DNA from: an uncultured Collinsella sp.
Lineage (GTDB): Bacteria > Actinomycetota > Coriobacteriia > Coriobacteriales > Coriobacteriaceae
Length of the DNA: 12,481 nucleotides
Assembly: GCA_900542125.1 (NCBI GenBank)
Contig: UQMO01000067.1
Span: 1-12,481 of the forward strand
Reading direction: 5' to 3'
The translations under genes were made by a program, and so were the position numbers. The notes under the pieces were generated by a model. That model searched no databases. It worked only from the letters and a program-made list of their open reading frames with translations, and was not told the origin of the DNA. Shown here piece after piece: positions 1 through 6,236 of this stretch (its first letter is position 1; each line of letters begins with the position of its first letter).

Positions 1-42
1 TCATGAGCGTCTCGTGGGCTCGGAGATGTGTATAAGAGACAG
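1..42 (+). other. Residual Illumina Nextera adapter (i7 index plus Read 2 transposase adapter); not genomic
   Basis: Bases 9-42 match the 34-base Nextera Read 2 adapter exactly, ending in the 19-base Tn5 mosaic end AGATGTGTATAAGAGACAG at 24-42. The eight bases before it, TCATGAGC, sit where the i7 index sits in the P7 adapter and, from memory, equal the N714 index in adapter orientation (read as GCTCATGA). This is library sequence left on the contig end. It is not a natural Tn5 element: no transposase or second end is present. Any reading frame crossing it should be ignored. Confidence 0.97.
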
Positions 43-109
43 CTCGTGCGGAACTCGCGACGAACTAAACGGCCAGACCCGCTCGCATGCTCGTCATCAT
101 CCCGAAAGC

Positions 110-145
110 TAAATAAAAAGAAGGTGCGCCGGCTTTCGCCGGCGC
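110..145 (-). terminator. Intrinsic terminator of thrC
   Basis: An 8-bp perfect GC stem, GCGCCGGC at 126-133 and GCCGGCGC at 138-145, closes on a four-base loop. Read on the minus strand the hairpin starts 12 bases after the thrC stop and is followed by a T-rich run (ACCTTCTTTTTATTTAG). This is the classic Rho-independent layout and fits the end of the minus-strand gene. Bases 43-109 hold nothing else recognisable. Confidence 0.85.
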
Positions 146-157
146 TTAATAAGGAAT

Positions 158-1675
158 CTAGTTGGTGCTCATTCGTTTTGCTGCGGACTCGACGTAGCTT
201 GCCATCTCATCGACGTCGCAGACGTCTTCGAAGCGGACGGGCTTGGACTCGAGTTCGGCGAGCTGCGCCGGGGCGACCGTATTGGTGGCCTGCTCGAGCA
301 CGCGCATGGCCTCAAAGTCGTCCTCGGGAACGTCGAGGCCCAGGGCGTCGCAGCAGGCGCGCGGGAACTTGTAGGGGCTGGCGGTCGAAAGCAGCACGCG
401 GGCCTTGGCGCCCTCGGCGGGAGCGACCTGCTCGAAGACGTGATAGCCACAAGCGGTGTGCGGGTCGATTACGTAGCCGTTCGCATCCCAGCAGCTCTTG
501 ATGGCAGTGCGGACCTCGTCCTCGCTGGCCCAGCCGCAGCCAAAGACGCTCTGAATCTTGGCCAGCAGCTCGGCGGGCACCTCGTAGCGACCCGTCTGCG
601 CCAGCTGCTCCATAAGGCCGGCAACGAGCTCGCAGTCGCCATCGGACAGGAAGTAGAGCATGCGCTCCAGGTTGGAGCTGATGAGGATGTCCATCGACGG
701 CGAGATGGTCGTGAAGAACGGGCGGTTGCGGTCGTAGACGCCGGTAGTCAGGAAGTCAGCCAGCACGTTGTTCTTGTCGCTCGCCACGACGAGCTTGGCG
801 ACGGGCAGACCCATGCGCTTGGCATAGTAGCCGGCCAGGATATCGCCAAAGTTGCCGGTCGGTACGCAGAACTCCACGGCGTCGCCGGCCTCGATGGCGC
901 CGGCGCGCAACAGCTGCGCATAGGCGGCAAAGTAGTAGACGACCTGCGGTACCAGACGGCCGACATTGATGGAGTTGGCGCTCGAAAGCACCGTGCCGGC
1001 GGCCTCAAGACGCTCGGCAAGCTCCTTATCGGCAAAGATGCGCTTGACGGCACTCTGGGCATCGTCGAAGTTGCCGCGGATGCCGCAGACGGCGACGTTA
1101 TCGCCCTCCTGTGTGGACATCTGCAGGTTCTGGACGCGACTGACCTTGCCTTCGGGATAAAAGACGGTGATACCCGTGCCCGGGGCGTCGGCAAAGCCAG
1201 CGAGTGCTGCCTTGCCCGTGTCGCCCGATGTGGCGGTGACAATCATAATGCGCTCGGCACCGCCGTCCTTGGCGGAAGTGCGGGCCATGAGGCGGGGGAG
1301 CATCTGCAGGGCGACGTCCTTGAAGGCGCTTGTGGGGCCGCCAAAGAGCTCCATCACATAGGTCTGAGGGGCGTCAGCGCCCGGCGCAGCGTCGAGTTTG
1401 ACGAGCGGCGTAACCTCTTCACTCGCGAACGTGCCGCGGTATGCCTCGTCGACACACGCCGAAATTTCTTCGGCCGTGTAATCATTCAGTAACATTCCCA
1501 ACACATCTTGAGCGATTTCAAAGTACGATTTAGCTGCAAGCGAGCTGATATCGACCTGCTGGGTGCCGAGCTCGTCCGAGACAAACAAACCCCCGTCGGG
1601 AGCGATGCCGGTGCGGATTGCCACCTTACTTGAGCACGATAAAGTGCGTCCTCGTGTACTATGATAAGTTCCCAT
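158..1675 (-). CDS. thrC: Threonine synthase
   Basis: Pyridoxal-phosphate enzyme that converts O-phospho-L-homoserine to L-threonine, the last step of threonine synthesis, in the cytosol. The 505-residue product has the family N-terminus (TYHSTRG at 3-9, APDGGLF at 25-31), the PLP-lysine motif GGPTSAFKD with Lys119, the SGDTGKAA segment near 150, the phosphate-binding PTGNFGD near 272 and SSNLERML near 333. Length and motifs fit the long bacterial/yeast class of threonine synthase. I place the start at the ATG at 1675, not an in-frame ATG 45 bases upstream, because homologues begin a few residues before STRG and GAGGAG lies 9 bases upstream of this ATG. It is divergent from lysC and ends in an intrinsic terminator. 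Product is secure; the start is very likely. Confidence 0.95.
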   Translation of the reverse strand: MGTYHSTRGRTLSCSSKVAIRTGIAPDGGLFVSDELGTQQVDISSLAAKSYFEIAQDVLGMLLNDYTAEEISACVDEAYRGTFASEEVTPLVKLDAAPGADAPQTYVMELFGGPTSAFKDVALQMLPRLMARTSAKDGGAERIMIVTATSGDTGKAALAGFADAPGTGITVFYPEGKVSRVQNLQMSTQEGDNVAVCGIRGNFDDAQSAVKRIFADKELAERLEAAGTVLSSANSINVGRLVPQVVYYFAAYAQLLRAGAIEAGDAVEFCVPTGNFGDILAGYYAKRMGLPVAKLVVASDKNNVLADFLTTGVYDRNRPFFTTISPSMDILISSNLERMLYFLSDGDCELVAGLMEQLAQTGRYEVPAELLAKIQSVFGCGWASEDEVRTAIKSCWDANGYVIDPHTACGYHVFEQVAPAEGAKARVLLSTASPYKFPRACCDALGLDVPEDDFEAMRVLEQATNTVAPAQLAELESKPVRFEDVCDVDEMASYVESAAKRMSTN

Positions 1676-1711
1676 ATAACACTGCTCCTCGGATGCCTTG
1701 GTCCCAATCGG

Positions 1712-1727
1712 TGAAACCATGGTATCA
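1712..1727. promoter_or_regulatory. Operator-like imperfect palindrome in the thrC-lysC divergent region
   Basis: TGAAACCATGGTATCA reads the same on both strands at 14 of 16 positions, with the perfect core ACCATGGT. It lies about 37 bases upstream of the thrC start and 53 upstream of the lysC start, where one regulator could act on both. A weak lysC promoter (GTGAAA at 1711-1716, CAAAAT at 1735-1740, 18-base spacer) would overlap it. The regulator is unknown; this is a pattern-based suggestion. Confidence 0.3.
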
Positions 1728-1779
1728 GAGCGCGCAAAATAGGTTCGCAGAGGCTTTTTAGAAAGGTAACCTCCAGCCC

Positions 1780-3168
1780 ATGATTAAGATTGCGAAGTTT
1801 GGCGGCTCGTCGGTCGCCGACGCCGAACATTTTAAGAAGATTAAGGCCATTGTCGATGCCGACCCGGCCCGCCGTTTTGTGGTGGTTTCCGCCTGCGGTC
1901 GCCGCTTTAAGGGCGACACCAAGGTGACCGACCTGCTCTACCTGGTTAACGCGCACGTTAAGTACCACGTGTCGTGCGAGGAGCTGCTCGAGGACATTGG
2001 CCAGCGCTACTTTGATATTGCTGACGAGCTGGAGCTCGCCTATCCCATTCGCGAGGAGTTCGCGGCCTTTGCCGAGCGTGCTCGCTCGGGCGGTTACTCC
2101 ACCGAGGAGCTCGTGAGCCGCGGCGAGTACTTTACCGCCCGCCTGATGGCCGAGTACCTGGGCCTGCCGTTCCTGGACGCCGCGACGGTTGTAGCGTTCC
2201 ATCACGACGGCACGCTCAGCATGAATCGCACCTCCGAGCTGGTGCAGGAATACGGTCAGCAGGGCGGCTTTGTTATGCCCGGTTTCTACGGCGCGACGCG
2301 TGAGGGCCAGATTAAGCTGCTCGATCGTGGCGGCGGCGATATCTCGGGCTCGATCCTGGCTAAGTGCCTGGGCGCCGACCTGTACGAGAACTGGACCGAC
2401 GTTTCGGGCTTCTACTCTGCCGATCCGCGTATTGTTCCCGAGGCTCAGCCCATTGCGCGCGTTACCTACGAGGAGCTGCGCGAGCTTTCGTACATGGGCG
2501 CGAGCGTCCTGCACGAGGAGGCCGTGTTTCCCGTGCGCGAGGCGGGTATTCCGCTGGTCATCAAGAACACCAATGCGCCGCAGGACCCCGGCACCATCAT
2601 TAGCGAGACGGCTGATGAGGGCGAGGCAGAGCCCATCATTACCGGCGTGACCGGCAAGCGCGGCTTTGTCGCCATCAACGTGGCTCGCGACCGTACCAAG
2701 CCCCGTGTCGGCTTTATGCGCCGCGCGCTTTCGGTCTTCGAGCGCTATGACGTTTCCGTCGAGCATATGCCCACCGGCGTCGACCGCTTTGGCGCCGTGG
2801 TACAGGAGCAGGATGTGCACGATTCGCTGTACTCACTCGTGGGCGACATTCAGCAGGAGGTCGAGCCGCTCGAGATCGAGGTTGTCGAGGGCCTGGCGCT
2901 CATCGCGACCGTCGGCCGTAACCTGCGCGGCCGCGCTGGTATTTCCGGCCACCTGTTTGGCATGCTAGGCCAGGCTGGCGTGAGCGTGCGCATGATTTCG
3001 CAGAGCTGCGACGAGATCAACATCATCATCGGCGTCGAGGAGAAGGACTTCGACCTGGCGATTCAGACCATTTACCGTGCCTTCTCCGACGAGAACGGCA
3101 TTGTGAAGGTCTCCGACCTGGAGGCTCCTGCGCCGGTCGATCCCGCCCTGGCCGCGCTCAAAAAGTAG
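1780..3168 (+). CDS. lysC: Aspartate kinase (aspartokinase)
   Basis: ATP-dependent phosphorylation of L-aspartate to 4-phospho-L-aspartate, the committed step towards lysine, threonine and methionine. The 462-residue protein has the amino-acid-kinase domain first: KFGGSSVA at 6-13, LVSRGEYFTARL at 111-122, then a long conserved block at about 180-270 (YENWTDVSGFYSADPRIV, ELSYMGASVLHEEAVFPV, IKNTNAPQDPGT). Two ACT domains follow at about 296-360 and 373-440, the usual site of feedback control by lysine or threonine; which one acts here cannot be read from sequence. Oddity: the normally near-invariant GRGGSD loop reads DRGGGD (183-187 region), with Gly for Ser. The ribosome site AGAAAGG at 1760-1766 is 13 bases from the ATG, rather long, but the start matches homologues. 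asd follows 173 bases downstream on the same strand. Confidence 0.95.
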   Translation: MIKIAKFGGSSVADAEHFKKIKAIVDADPARRFVVVSACGRRFKGDTKVTDLLYLVNAHVKYHVSCEELLEDIGQRYFDIADELELAYPIREEFAAFAERARSGGYSTEELVSRGEYFTARLMAEYLGLPFLDAATVVAFHHDGTLSMNRTSELVQEYGQQGGFVMPGFYGATREGQIKLLDRGGGDISGSILAKCLGADLYENWTDVSGFYSADPRIVPEAQPIARVTYEELRELSYMGASVLHEEAVFPVREAGIPLVIKNTNAPQDPGTIISETADEGEAEPIITGVTGKRGFVAINVARDRTKPRVGFMRRALSVFERYDVSVEHMPTGVDRFGAVVQEQDVHDSLYSLVGDIQQEVEPLEIEVVEGLALIATVGRNLRGRAGISGHLFGMLGQAGVSVRMISQSCDEINIIIGVEEKDFDLAIQTIYRAFSDENGIVKVSDLEAPAPVDPALAALKK

Positions 3169-3218
3169 CGACGGCTCGGTAAATTTTTTGGGCATGTCTC
3201 ATAAATCTACGGCATGGC

Positions 3219-3240
3219 GTTTCGTTTCGGTTTCGTTTCG
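3219..3240 (+). repeat. Tandem 11-bp duplication in the lysC-asd gap
   Basis: GTTTCGTTTCG occurs twice back to back at 3219-3229 and 3230-3240, and another GTTTCG follows at 3250-3255. The 173-base gap between lysC and asd has no clear intrinsic terminator, so the two genes may be co-transcribed. A TATACA at 3273-3278 could be a weak -10 for a separate asd promoter, but no convincing -35 goes with it. Confidence 0.5.
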
Positions 3241-3341
3241 ACGGGGCGGGTTTCGTGTCCGCTCCGTTCTTGTATACACTGGCAACAATAATCGGCCTGC
3301 TCGGCGTGCGGGCAAAAGCCACAACCTTTAAAGGGGGAAGC

Positions 3342-4367
3342 ATGAAACAGTACACGGTTGCTATTTTGGGCGCGACGGGAGCCGTGGGCACCCAGATGCT
3401 CGAGTGCCTTAACGAGCAGGAGTTTCCGGTTGGCAAGCTCAAGCTGCTGGCGAGCGCACGCTCCGCGGGCAAAACCGTCGAGTTCCGCGGCGAGCAAATC
3501 GTGATCGAAGAGGCTTGCCCCGAGGCCTTTGAGGGCTGCGACATTGTGCTTGGCGCCGCTGGCGACGACATCGCGAAGGAGCTGCTGCCCGAGGCCGTCA
3601 AGCGTGGTGCCGTCGTGGTCGACAACAGCCACGCCTTCCGCATGGATTCCGAGGTGCCGCTCGTCGTGCCCGAGATCAATGCCGACGACATCAAGTGGCA
3701 TCACGGCCTTATCGCTAACCCCAACTGCGCAACTATCATCGGCCTGGTTCCTACCTGGCCGCTGCACCAGCTTGCCGGCGTGAAGCGTATGATCGTGTCC
3801 ACGTATCAGGCAGCTTCGGGCGCCGGTGCCCCCGGTATGGCCGAGCTAGAAGCACAGCTTGCCGCCCTGGGCCGTGGCGAGGAGATTCCCGAGCCGCGCG
3901 CCTTTGCCGCTCAGCTGGCGAGCAACCTGATTCCGCAGATCGGTGGCGTCAAGGAGGAGGGCTTTACTTCCGAGGAGATGAAGCTGCAAAACGAGGGCCG
4001 CAAGATCATGCACTTGCCCGAGCTGCGTGTGAACTGCACCTGCGTGCGCGTGCCGGTGCTGCGTTCGCATTCCGAGAGCATTACGCTCGAGTTTGAGCGC
4101 GACATCACGGTCGAGGAAGCCCGTGCTGCGCTGGCTGCCGCTCCGGGCGTGAAGCTGGTTGACGACATGAGCGCCGAGGATGCGCACGACCGCTTCCCCA
4201 TGCCGATGGATACGTCCGACCAGGACCTGATCTGGGTCGGTCGCGTGCGCCGCGACATCTCGAACCCCGAGGCTGCGCGTGGCATCACCTTCTGGTGCTG
4301 CGGCGACCAAATCCGTAAGGGCGCGGCAACCAACGCCGTCCAGATTGCTAAGCTGCTCTGCGAGTAG
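3342..4367 (+). CDS. asd: Aspartate-semialdehyde dehydrogenase
   Basis: NADPH-dependent reduction of 4-phospho-L-aspartate to L-aspartate 4-semialdehyde, the step after aspartate kinase and the branch point to lysine and homoserine. The 341-residue product starts with the nucleotide-binding motif GATGAVG (10-16), has LASARSAGK near 36-44, and carries the catalytic cysteine Cys129 in ANPNCATI. The segment STYQAASGAGAPG and the later RVPVLRSHSES, which holds the conserved Arg/His pair of the C-terminal domain, complete the family pattern. An upstream in-frame ATG at 3255 would add 29 residues unlike any Asd; the ATG at 3342 follows AAAGGGGG by a few bases and begins just before the nucleotide-binding strand, so it is preferred. 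The gene closes the lysine/threonine group and is followed by a large palindrome. Confidence 0.95.
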   Translation: MKQYTVAILGATGAVGTQMLECLNEQEFPVGKLKLLASARSAGKTVEFRGEQIVIEEACPEAFEGCDIVLGAAGDDIAKELLPEAVKRGAVVVDNSHAFRMDSEVPLVVPEINADDIKWHHGLIANPNCATIIGLVPTWPLHQLAGVKRMIVSTYQAASGAGAPGMAELEAQLAALGRGEEIPEPRAFAAQLASNLIPQIGGVKEEGFTSEEMKLQNEGRKIMHLPELRVNCTCVRVPVLRSHSESITLEFERDITVEEARAALAAAPGVKLVDDMSAEDAHDRFPMPMDTSDQDLIWVGRVRRDISNPEAARGITFWCCGDQIRKGAATNAVQIAKLLCE

Positions 4368-4383
4368 TGCGACCTGTCCGGCG

Positions 4384-4505
4384 GGGGCCGGGCTTGGTTT
4401 TCAGAACGTCCTCGACCATGTGTGGCGCCTTGTCCTGCTCCTTCGGAGCCGCGGACAAGGCGCCACACTGGTCTGCGGAGTGTTCTGAAAACCAAGCCCG
4501 GCCCC
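4384..4505. repeat. 122-bp nested palindromic element downstream of asd
   Basis: Outer arms 4384-4407 and 4482-4505 are perfect 24-bp inverted repeats (left arm starts GGGGCCGGGCTTGG and ends TTTTCAGAAC). Inner arms 4420-4435 and 4453-4468 are a perfect 16-bp pair (GTGTGGCGCCTTGTCC on the left). The centre 4437-4449 folds again as GCTCC-TTC-GGAGC, and GACCA/TGGTC (4414-4418, 4469-4473) links inner and outer arms. No T-run follows either arm, so it is not a typical intrinsic terminator, though as RNA it could stall polymerase or block exonucleases after asd. A dispersed palindromic repeat or MITE-like element fits best. Confidence 0.85.
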
Positions 4506-4538
4506 TGCCTGCGGTGACGCTACTGCGAGCGGCCTGCG

Positions 4539-4784
4539 ATGGGGTCGTTGTTGGTTGTGGCCGCTGGGCTGATGTGGGGGCGCGCGGCTGTTGCGGGCTA
4601 TGGTCCCAGCGGCGGCCTCGGCGCTGCGCGCCTGCTGCCTTGGGTGACTTTGGGGTCGATTGGGGTTGTCTGCACAATTCGCGGTATTATGTTGCGGAGT
4701 TTTGAAAGGAGCCGCTGGTGGTCACGACGACGTTTGCTTCGCCTTTGGGCGAAATCTTGCTTGCCGCTGATGGCCGCGGTCTGA
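4539..4784 (+). CDS. Possible small membrane protein overlapping ogt (doubtful)
   Basis: An 81-codon frame starting at ATG 4539 gives two hydrophobic stretches, about residues 3-19 (starting SLLVVAAGLMW) and 33-51 (LPWVTLGSIGVVCTIRG), with a Gly-rich turn between. It fills most of the 212-base space between the palindrome and ogt. Against it: the ribosome site is weak (GAGCGG), and the last 67 bases overlap ogt in another frame and read as an Arg/Trp-rich tail typical of an out-of-frame shadow. It may be a real small protein, a decayed gene, or chance. No family is recognised, and the rest of this gap holds nothing else I can name. Confidence 0.28.
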   Translation: MGSLLVVAAGLMWGRAAVAGYGPSGGLGAARLLPWVTLGSIGVVCTIRGIMLRSFERSRWWSRRRLLRLWAKSCLPLMAAV

Positions 4785-5296
4785 CGGGGCTTTGGTTTGA
4801 GGGACAGGAGCATTTTGGCTCCACGCTTCTCAAAGAAGATCCTGAACATGTTGAAGGCGCCGATGCAGTTTCTGGTGCTGGCGGCATGTCGTCGGTGAGT
4901 CCTGCAAATGGTGCGGCTTCTTCGGTGCTTGAGCGTTCGTGGGCTTGGCTGAATGCTTATTTTGCAGGGCAGGAACCTCGGTTTACGCCGCCGTTGCATT
5001 TGATTGGCACGGCGTTTCAGCGTGAAGTTTGGTACGAGCTGCTTTCTATTCCGCGTGGCGAGGTCGCTACGTATGGCGAGATCGCCCAGCGTGTTGCGGC
5101 TCGACATCGTGTGCCGGGAAATGAGACACCCGTTGTGTCTCCCCGTGCCGTGGGGGCCGCGGTCGCTCGCAACCCTGTTTCGATTATTGTGCCATGCCAT
5201 CGCGTGGTGGCGGCCGACGGCTCGCTTAACGGATATGCCGGCGGGCTTGATCGCAAGGAGTGGCTGCTTCGGCTTGAGGGCGCGTACGAGGAGTAA
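4718..5296 (+). CDS. ogt: Methylated-DNA--[protein]-cysteine S-methyltransferase (Ogt type)
   Basis: Suicidal DNA-repair protein that moves the alkyl group from O6-alkylguanine (and O4-alkylthymine) in DNA onto its own cysteine. The 192-residue protein has a variable N-terminal part, then the DNA-binding winged-helix part: GTAFQREVWYELLSIPRGEV at 97-116, TYGEIAQRVA, RAVGAAVARNP, and the active site IVPCHRVV with Cys160, ending NGYAGGLDRKEWLLRLE. The start is GTG at 4718, set by a strong AAAGGAG seven bases upstream. Two stretches look longer than usual: an acidic Ser/Ala/Gly-rich insert at about 38-70 in the N-terminal domain, and about nine extra residues (RHRVPGNETPVV) before RAVGAA. It stands alone, with no Ada-type sensor domain or SOS-like palindrome in front. 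The family call is firm. Confidence 0.93.
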   Translation: MVTTTFASPLGEILLAADGRGLTGLWFEGQEHFGSTLLKEDPEHVEGADAVSGAGGMSSVSPANGAASSVLERSWAWLNAYFAGQEPRFTPPLHLIGTAFQREVWYELLSIPRGEVATYGEIAQRVAARHRVPGNETPVVSPRAVGAAVARNPVSIIVPCHRVVAADGSLNGYAGGLDRKEWLLRLEGAYEE

Positions 5297-5336
5297 CACT
5301 CGAGCGCTTTGCATAGCCAAGATGCCGTGAAAGAAC

Positions 5337-5475
5337 GGGACATGCTTTCCGAATGGAGGCTCAGACGGAAACTACGTCCCGGAATTCCGTTTTAAAGCGG
5401 GATGCGCTTTCCGAATGGCGTTCCAAGCGGAAACCGTGTCCCGGAATACAGCCTCAGAGTGGGACACCGTTTCCG
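5337..5475. repeat. 62-bp tandem units built from five alternating copies of a 15-bp motif
   Basis: The motif GGGA-Y-N4-TTTCCG occurs at 5337-5351 (+), 5366-5380 (-), 5399-5413 (+), 5428-5442 (-) and 5461-5475 (+). Start-to-start spacings alternate 29 and 33, giving 62-bp units of a 44-base hairpin (15-base arms, 14-base loop) plus an 18-base spacer. GGGA and TTTCCG are identical in all five copies; the middle varies. The third unit is only half present and stops about 27 bases before the stop codon of the ClC remnant. This is a REP/BIME-like array, not a CRISPR: copies alternate in orientation and gaps are under 20 bases. The rest of the gap between ogt and the ClC remnant shows nothing else. 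Confidence 0.85.
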
Positions 5476-6065
5476 GCTGAGACCACCTGCCTGGACATCG
5501 ATCTACGCCCGCTCCTGCAGGGCGTAGATGGACTTATCCATGTTGAACAGGTAAGCCACAACGCAGACAATAATGAACATCGGCAAGTTACCAAAGCCGA
5601 AGACTTCGCAGCCAATAAGGATCGGCGCGAGCAGCGTATTGGTGGCGCTGCCAAAGACGGCTGCGTAGCCCAGCGCGGCGCAAAGCGCGATGGACATGCC
5701 GAGTTGAGCCTCGTTATGGCGACATCTGGGTAACAGAAAGGCCCGCGTTCCTCAGAGGCAAGATAGGCAATGCTGCTTCTGAGGTAGATCTCAATTCTGC
5801 CGACCGCATCAAACATTAACCGCCGGAGGGCTCGGTCAAATTCATACGTGTAGATGATGGTTTCGAATGTTGTGCCTTCGCGAAAGATGGTAATCCCGGA
5901 CTTGCATTTGGTTTTGTAGGGAAACCAGTAGGCCGACAGTCTGTAGTGGTCGACTTCGACCAAAGCTCGCTCGAGTTCGCTTTGATCAGAGCACTTAAGA
6001 CCCTTGTTTTCTGTCAATAGTGCTATTTGTTCGTTGATGGATATCCGCGACTTCCGGTATTTCAT
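5454..6065 (-). CDS. Truncated Abi-like (AbiD/AbiF, Abi_2) protein with an out-of-frame tail; probable pseudogene
   Basis: The open frame codes for 203 residues, but only about the first 114 look like a real protein: SINEQIALLTENKGL near 9-23, the Abi_2 hallmark DHYRLSAYWFPYK at 39-51, FREGTTFETIIYTYEFDRALR at 61-81 (loosely spaced) and GRIEIYLRSSIAYLASEERG at 89-108. From about residue 115 (near 5723) it becomes a Ser/Arg/Ala-rich shadow of the ClC remnant. Members of this phage-abortive-infection family are usually about 300 residues and have been linked to HEPN-type ribonucleases; the C-terminal half is gone. The start has a good ribosome site (AAGAGG, five bases before ATG) and a possible promoter upstream, so a short product may still be made. 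Activity is unlikely. It appears to be half of a deletion joint with the ClC gene. Confidence 0.75.
   Translation of the reverse strand: MKYRKSRISINEQIALLTENKGLKCSDQSELERALVEVDHYRLSAYWFPYKTKCKSGITIFREGTTFETIIYTYEFDRALRRLMFDAVGRIEIYLRSSIAYLASEERGPFCYPDVAITRLNSACPSRFAPRWATQPSLAAPPIRCSRRSLLAAKSSALVTCRCSLLSALWLTCSTWISPSTPCRSGRRSMSRQVVSAGNGVPL
5503..5735 (-). pseudogene. 3' remnant of a ClC-type voltage-gated chloride channel gene
   Basis: The last roughly 75 codons of a ClC-family channel/transporter remain, ending at a native-looking stop (5503-5505). Recognisable pieces are AALGYAAVFGSATNTLLAP and ILIGCEVFGF, then a final membrane segment (LPMFIIVCVVAYLFN) and DKSIYALQ, the order seen at the C-terminus of ClC proteins, where the last helices form part of the chloride path. 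The frame can be read back to about 5735 (RHNEAQLGMSIALC), where it meets the end of recognisable Abi-like coding in another frame. The N-terminal ~80% of a normal 400-450 residue ClC is missing, so no working channel is made. A 10-bp inverted repeat, ATCTACGCCC (5501-5510) and GGGCGTAGAT (5520-5529), spans the stop codon without a T-run. Confidence 0.8.
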
Positions 6066-6136
6066 TTAAGCCTCTTGATAGAAAAAGAGCTGGAGTTGCG
6101 CATCGTTGAGAGGCTTTCCAGCTTTAGCAAAACAAA

Positions 6137-6163
6137 CTTATAAGATGCGACGGGCCGCGTCAA
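6137..6163 (-). promoter_or_regulatory. Candidate promoter of the Abi-like gene
   Basis: On the minus strand TTGACG (6158-6163) and TATAAG (6137-6142) are separated by 15 bases, slightly short of ideal, about 75-100 bases before the Abi-like start. Each box differs from consensus by one base. The 171-base gap between this gene and the GyrI-like gene otherwise shows only a short stem (GCTGG/CCAGC) with no T-run. Confidence 0.4.
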
Positions 6164-6236
6164 GATAATTACCGGACGGCCTAGGAGGCGGCTGGTTGGC
6201 TGGCTTAAAACCCAGCGCGTGAAATGACGCTCCACG

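Noticed and set aside
24..42. Tn5 mosaic end suggesting a natural transposon end
   Set aside because: It is part of the full 34-base Nextera adapter with an index before it, so it is a library artefact.
440..1492. Long plus-strand open frame of 350 codons across thrC
   Set aside because: It is the antisense shadow of threonine synthase, whose motifs are all on the minus strand.
1486..2820. Long minus-strand open frame of 444 codons across lysC
   Set aside because: Antisense of the aspartate kinase gene; high GC at third positions leaves long shadow frames. No family motif is seen in it.
3251..3278. Promoter for asd with TATACA as -10
   Set aside because: No acceptable -35 is found at 16-18 bases; asd may be read through from lysC.
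4384..4505. Palindrome after asd as an ordinary intrinsic terminator
   Set aside because: The stem is far longer than usual and nested, and neither side is followed by a T-rich tract.
5337..5475. Short regularly spaced repeats that could suggest a CRISPR array
   Set aside because: The repeat is 15 bases, alternates in orientation, spacers are 14 and 18 bases and partly alike, and no cas gene is present.
5501..5529. 10-bp inverted repeat over the ClC stop codon as a terminator
   Set aside because: No T-run follows on either strand and most of it is coding sequence of the channel C-terminus.
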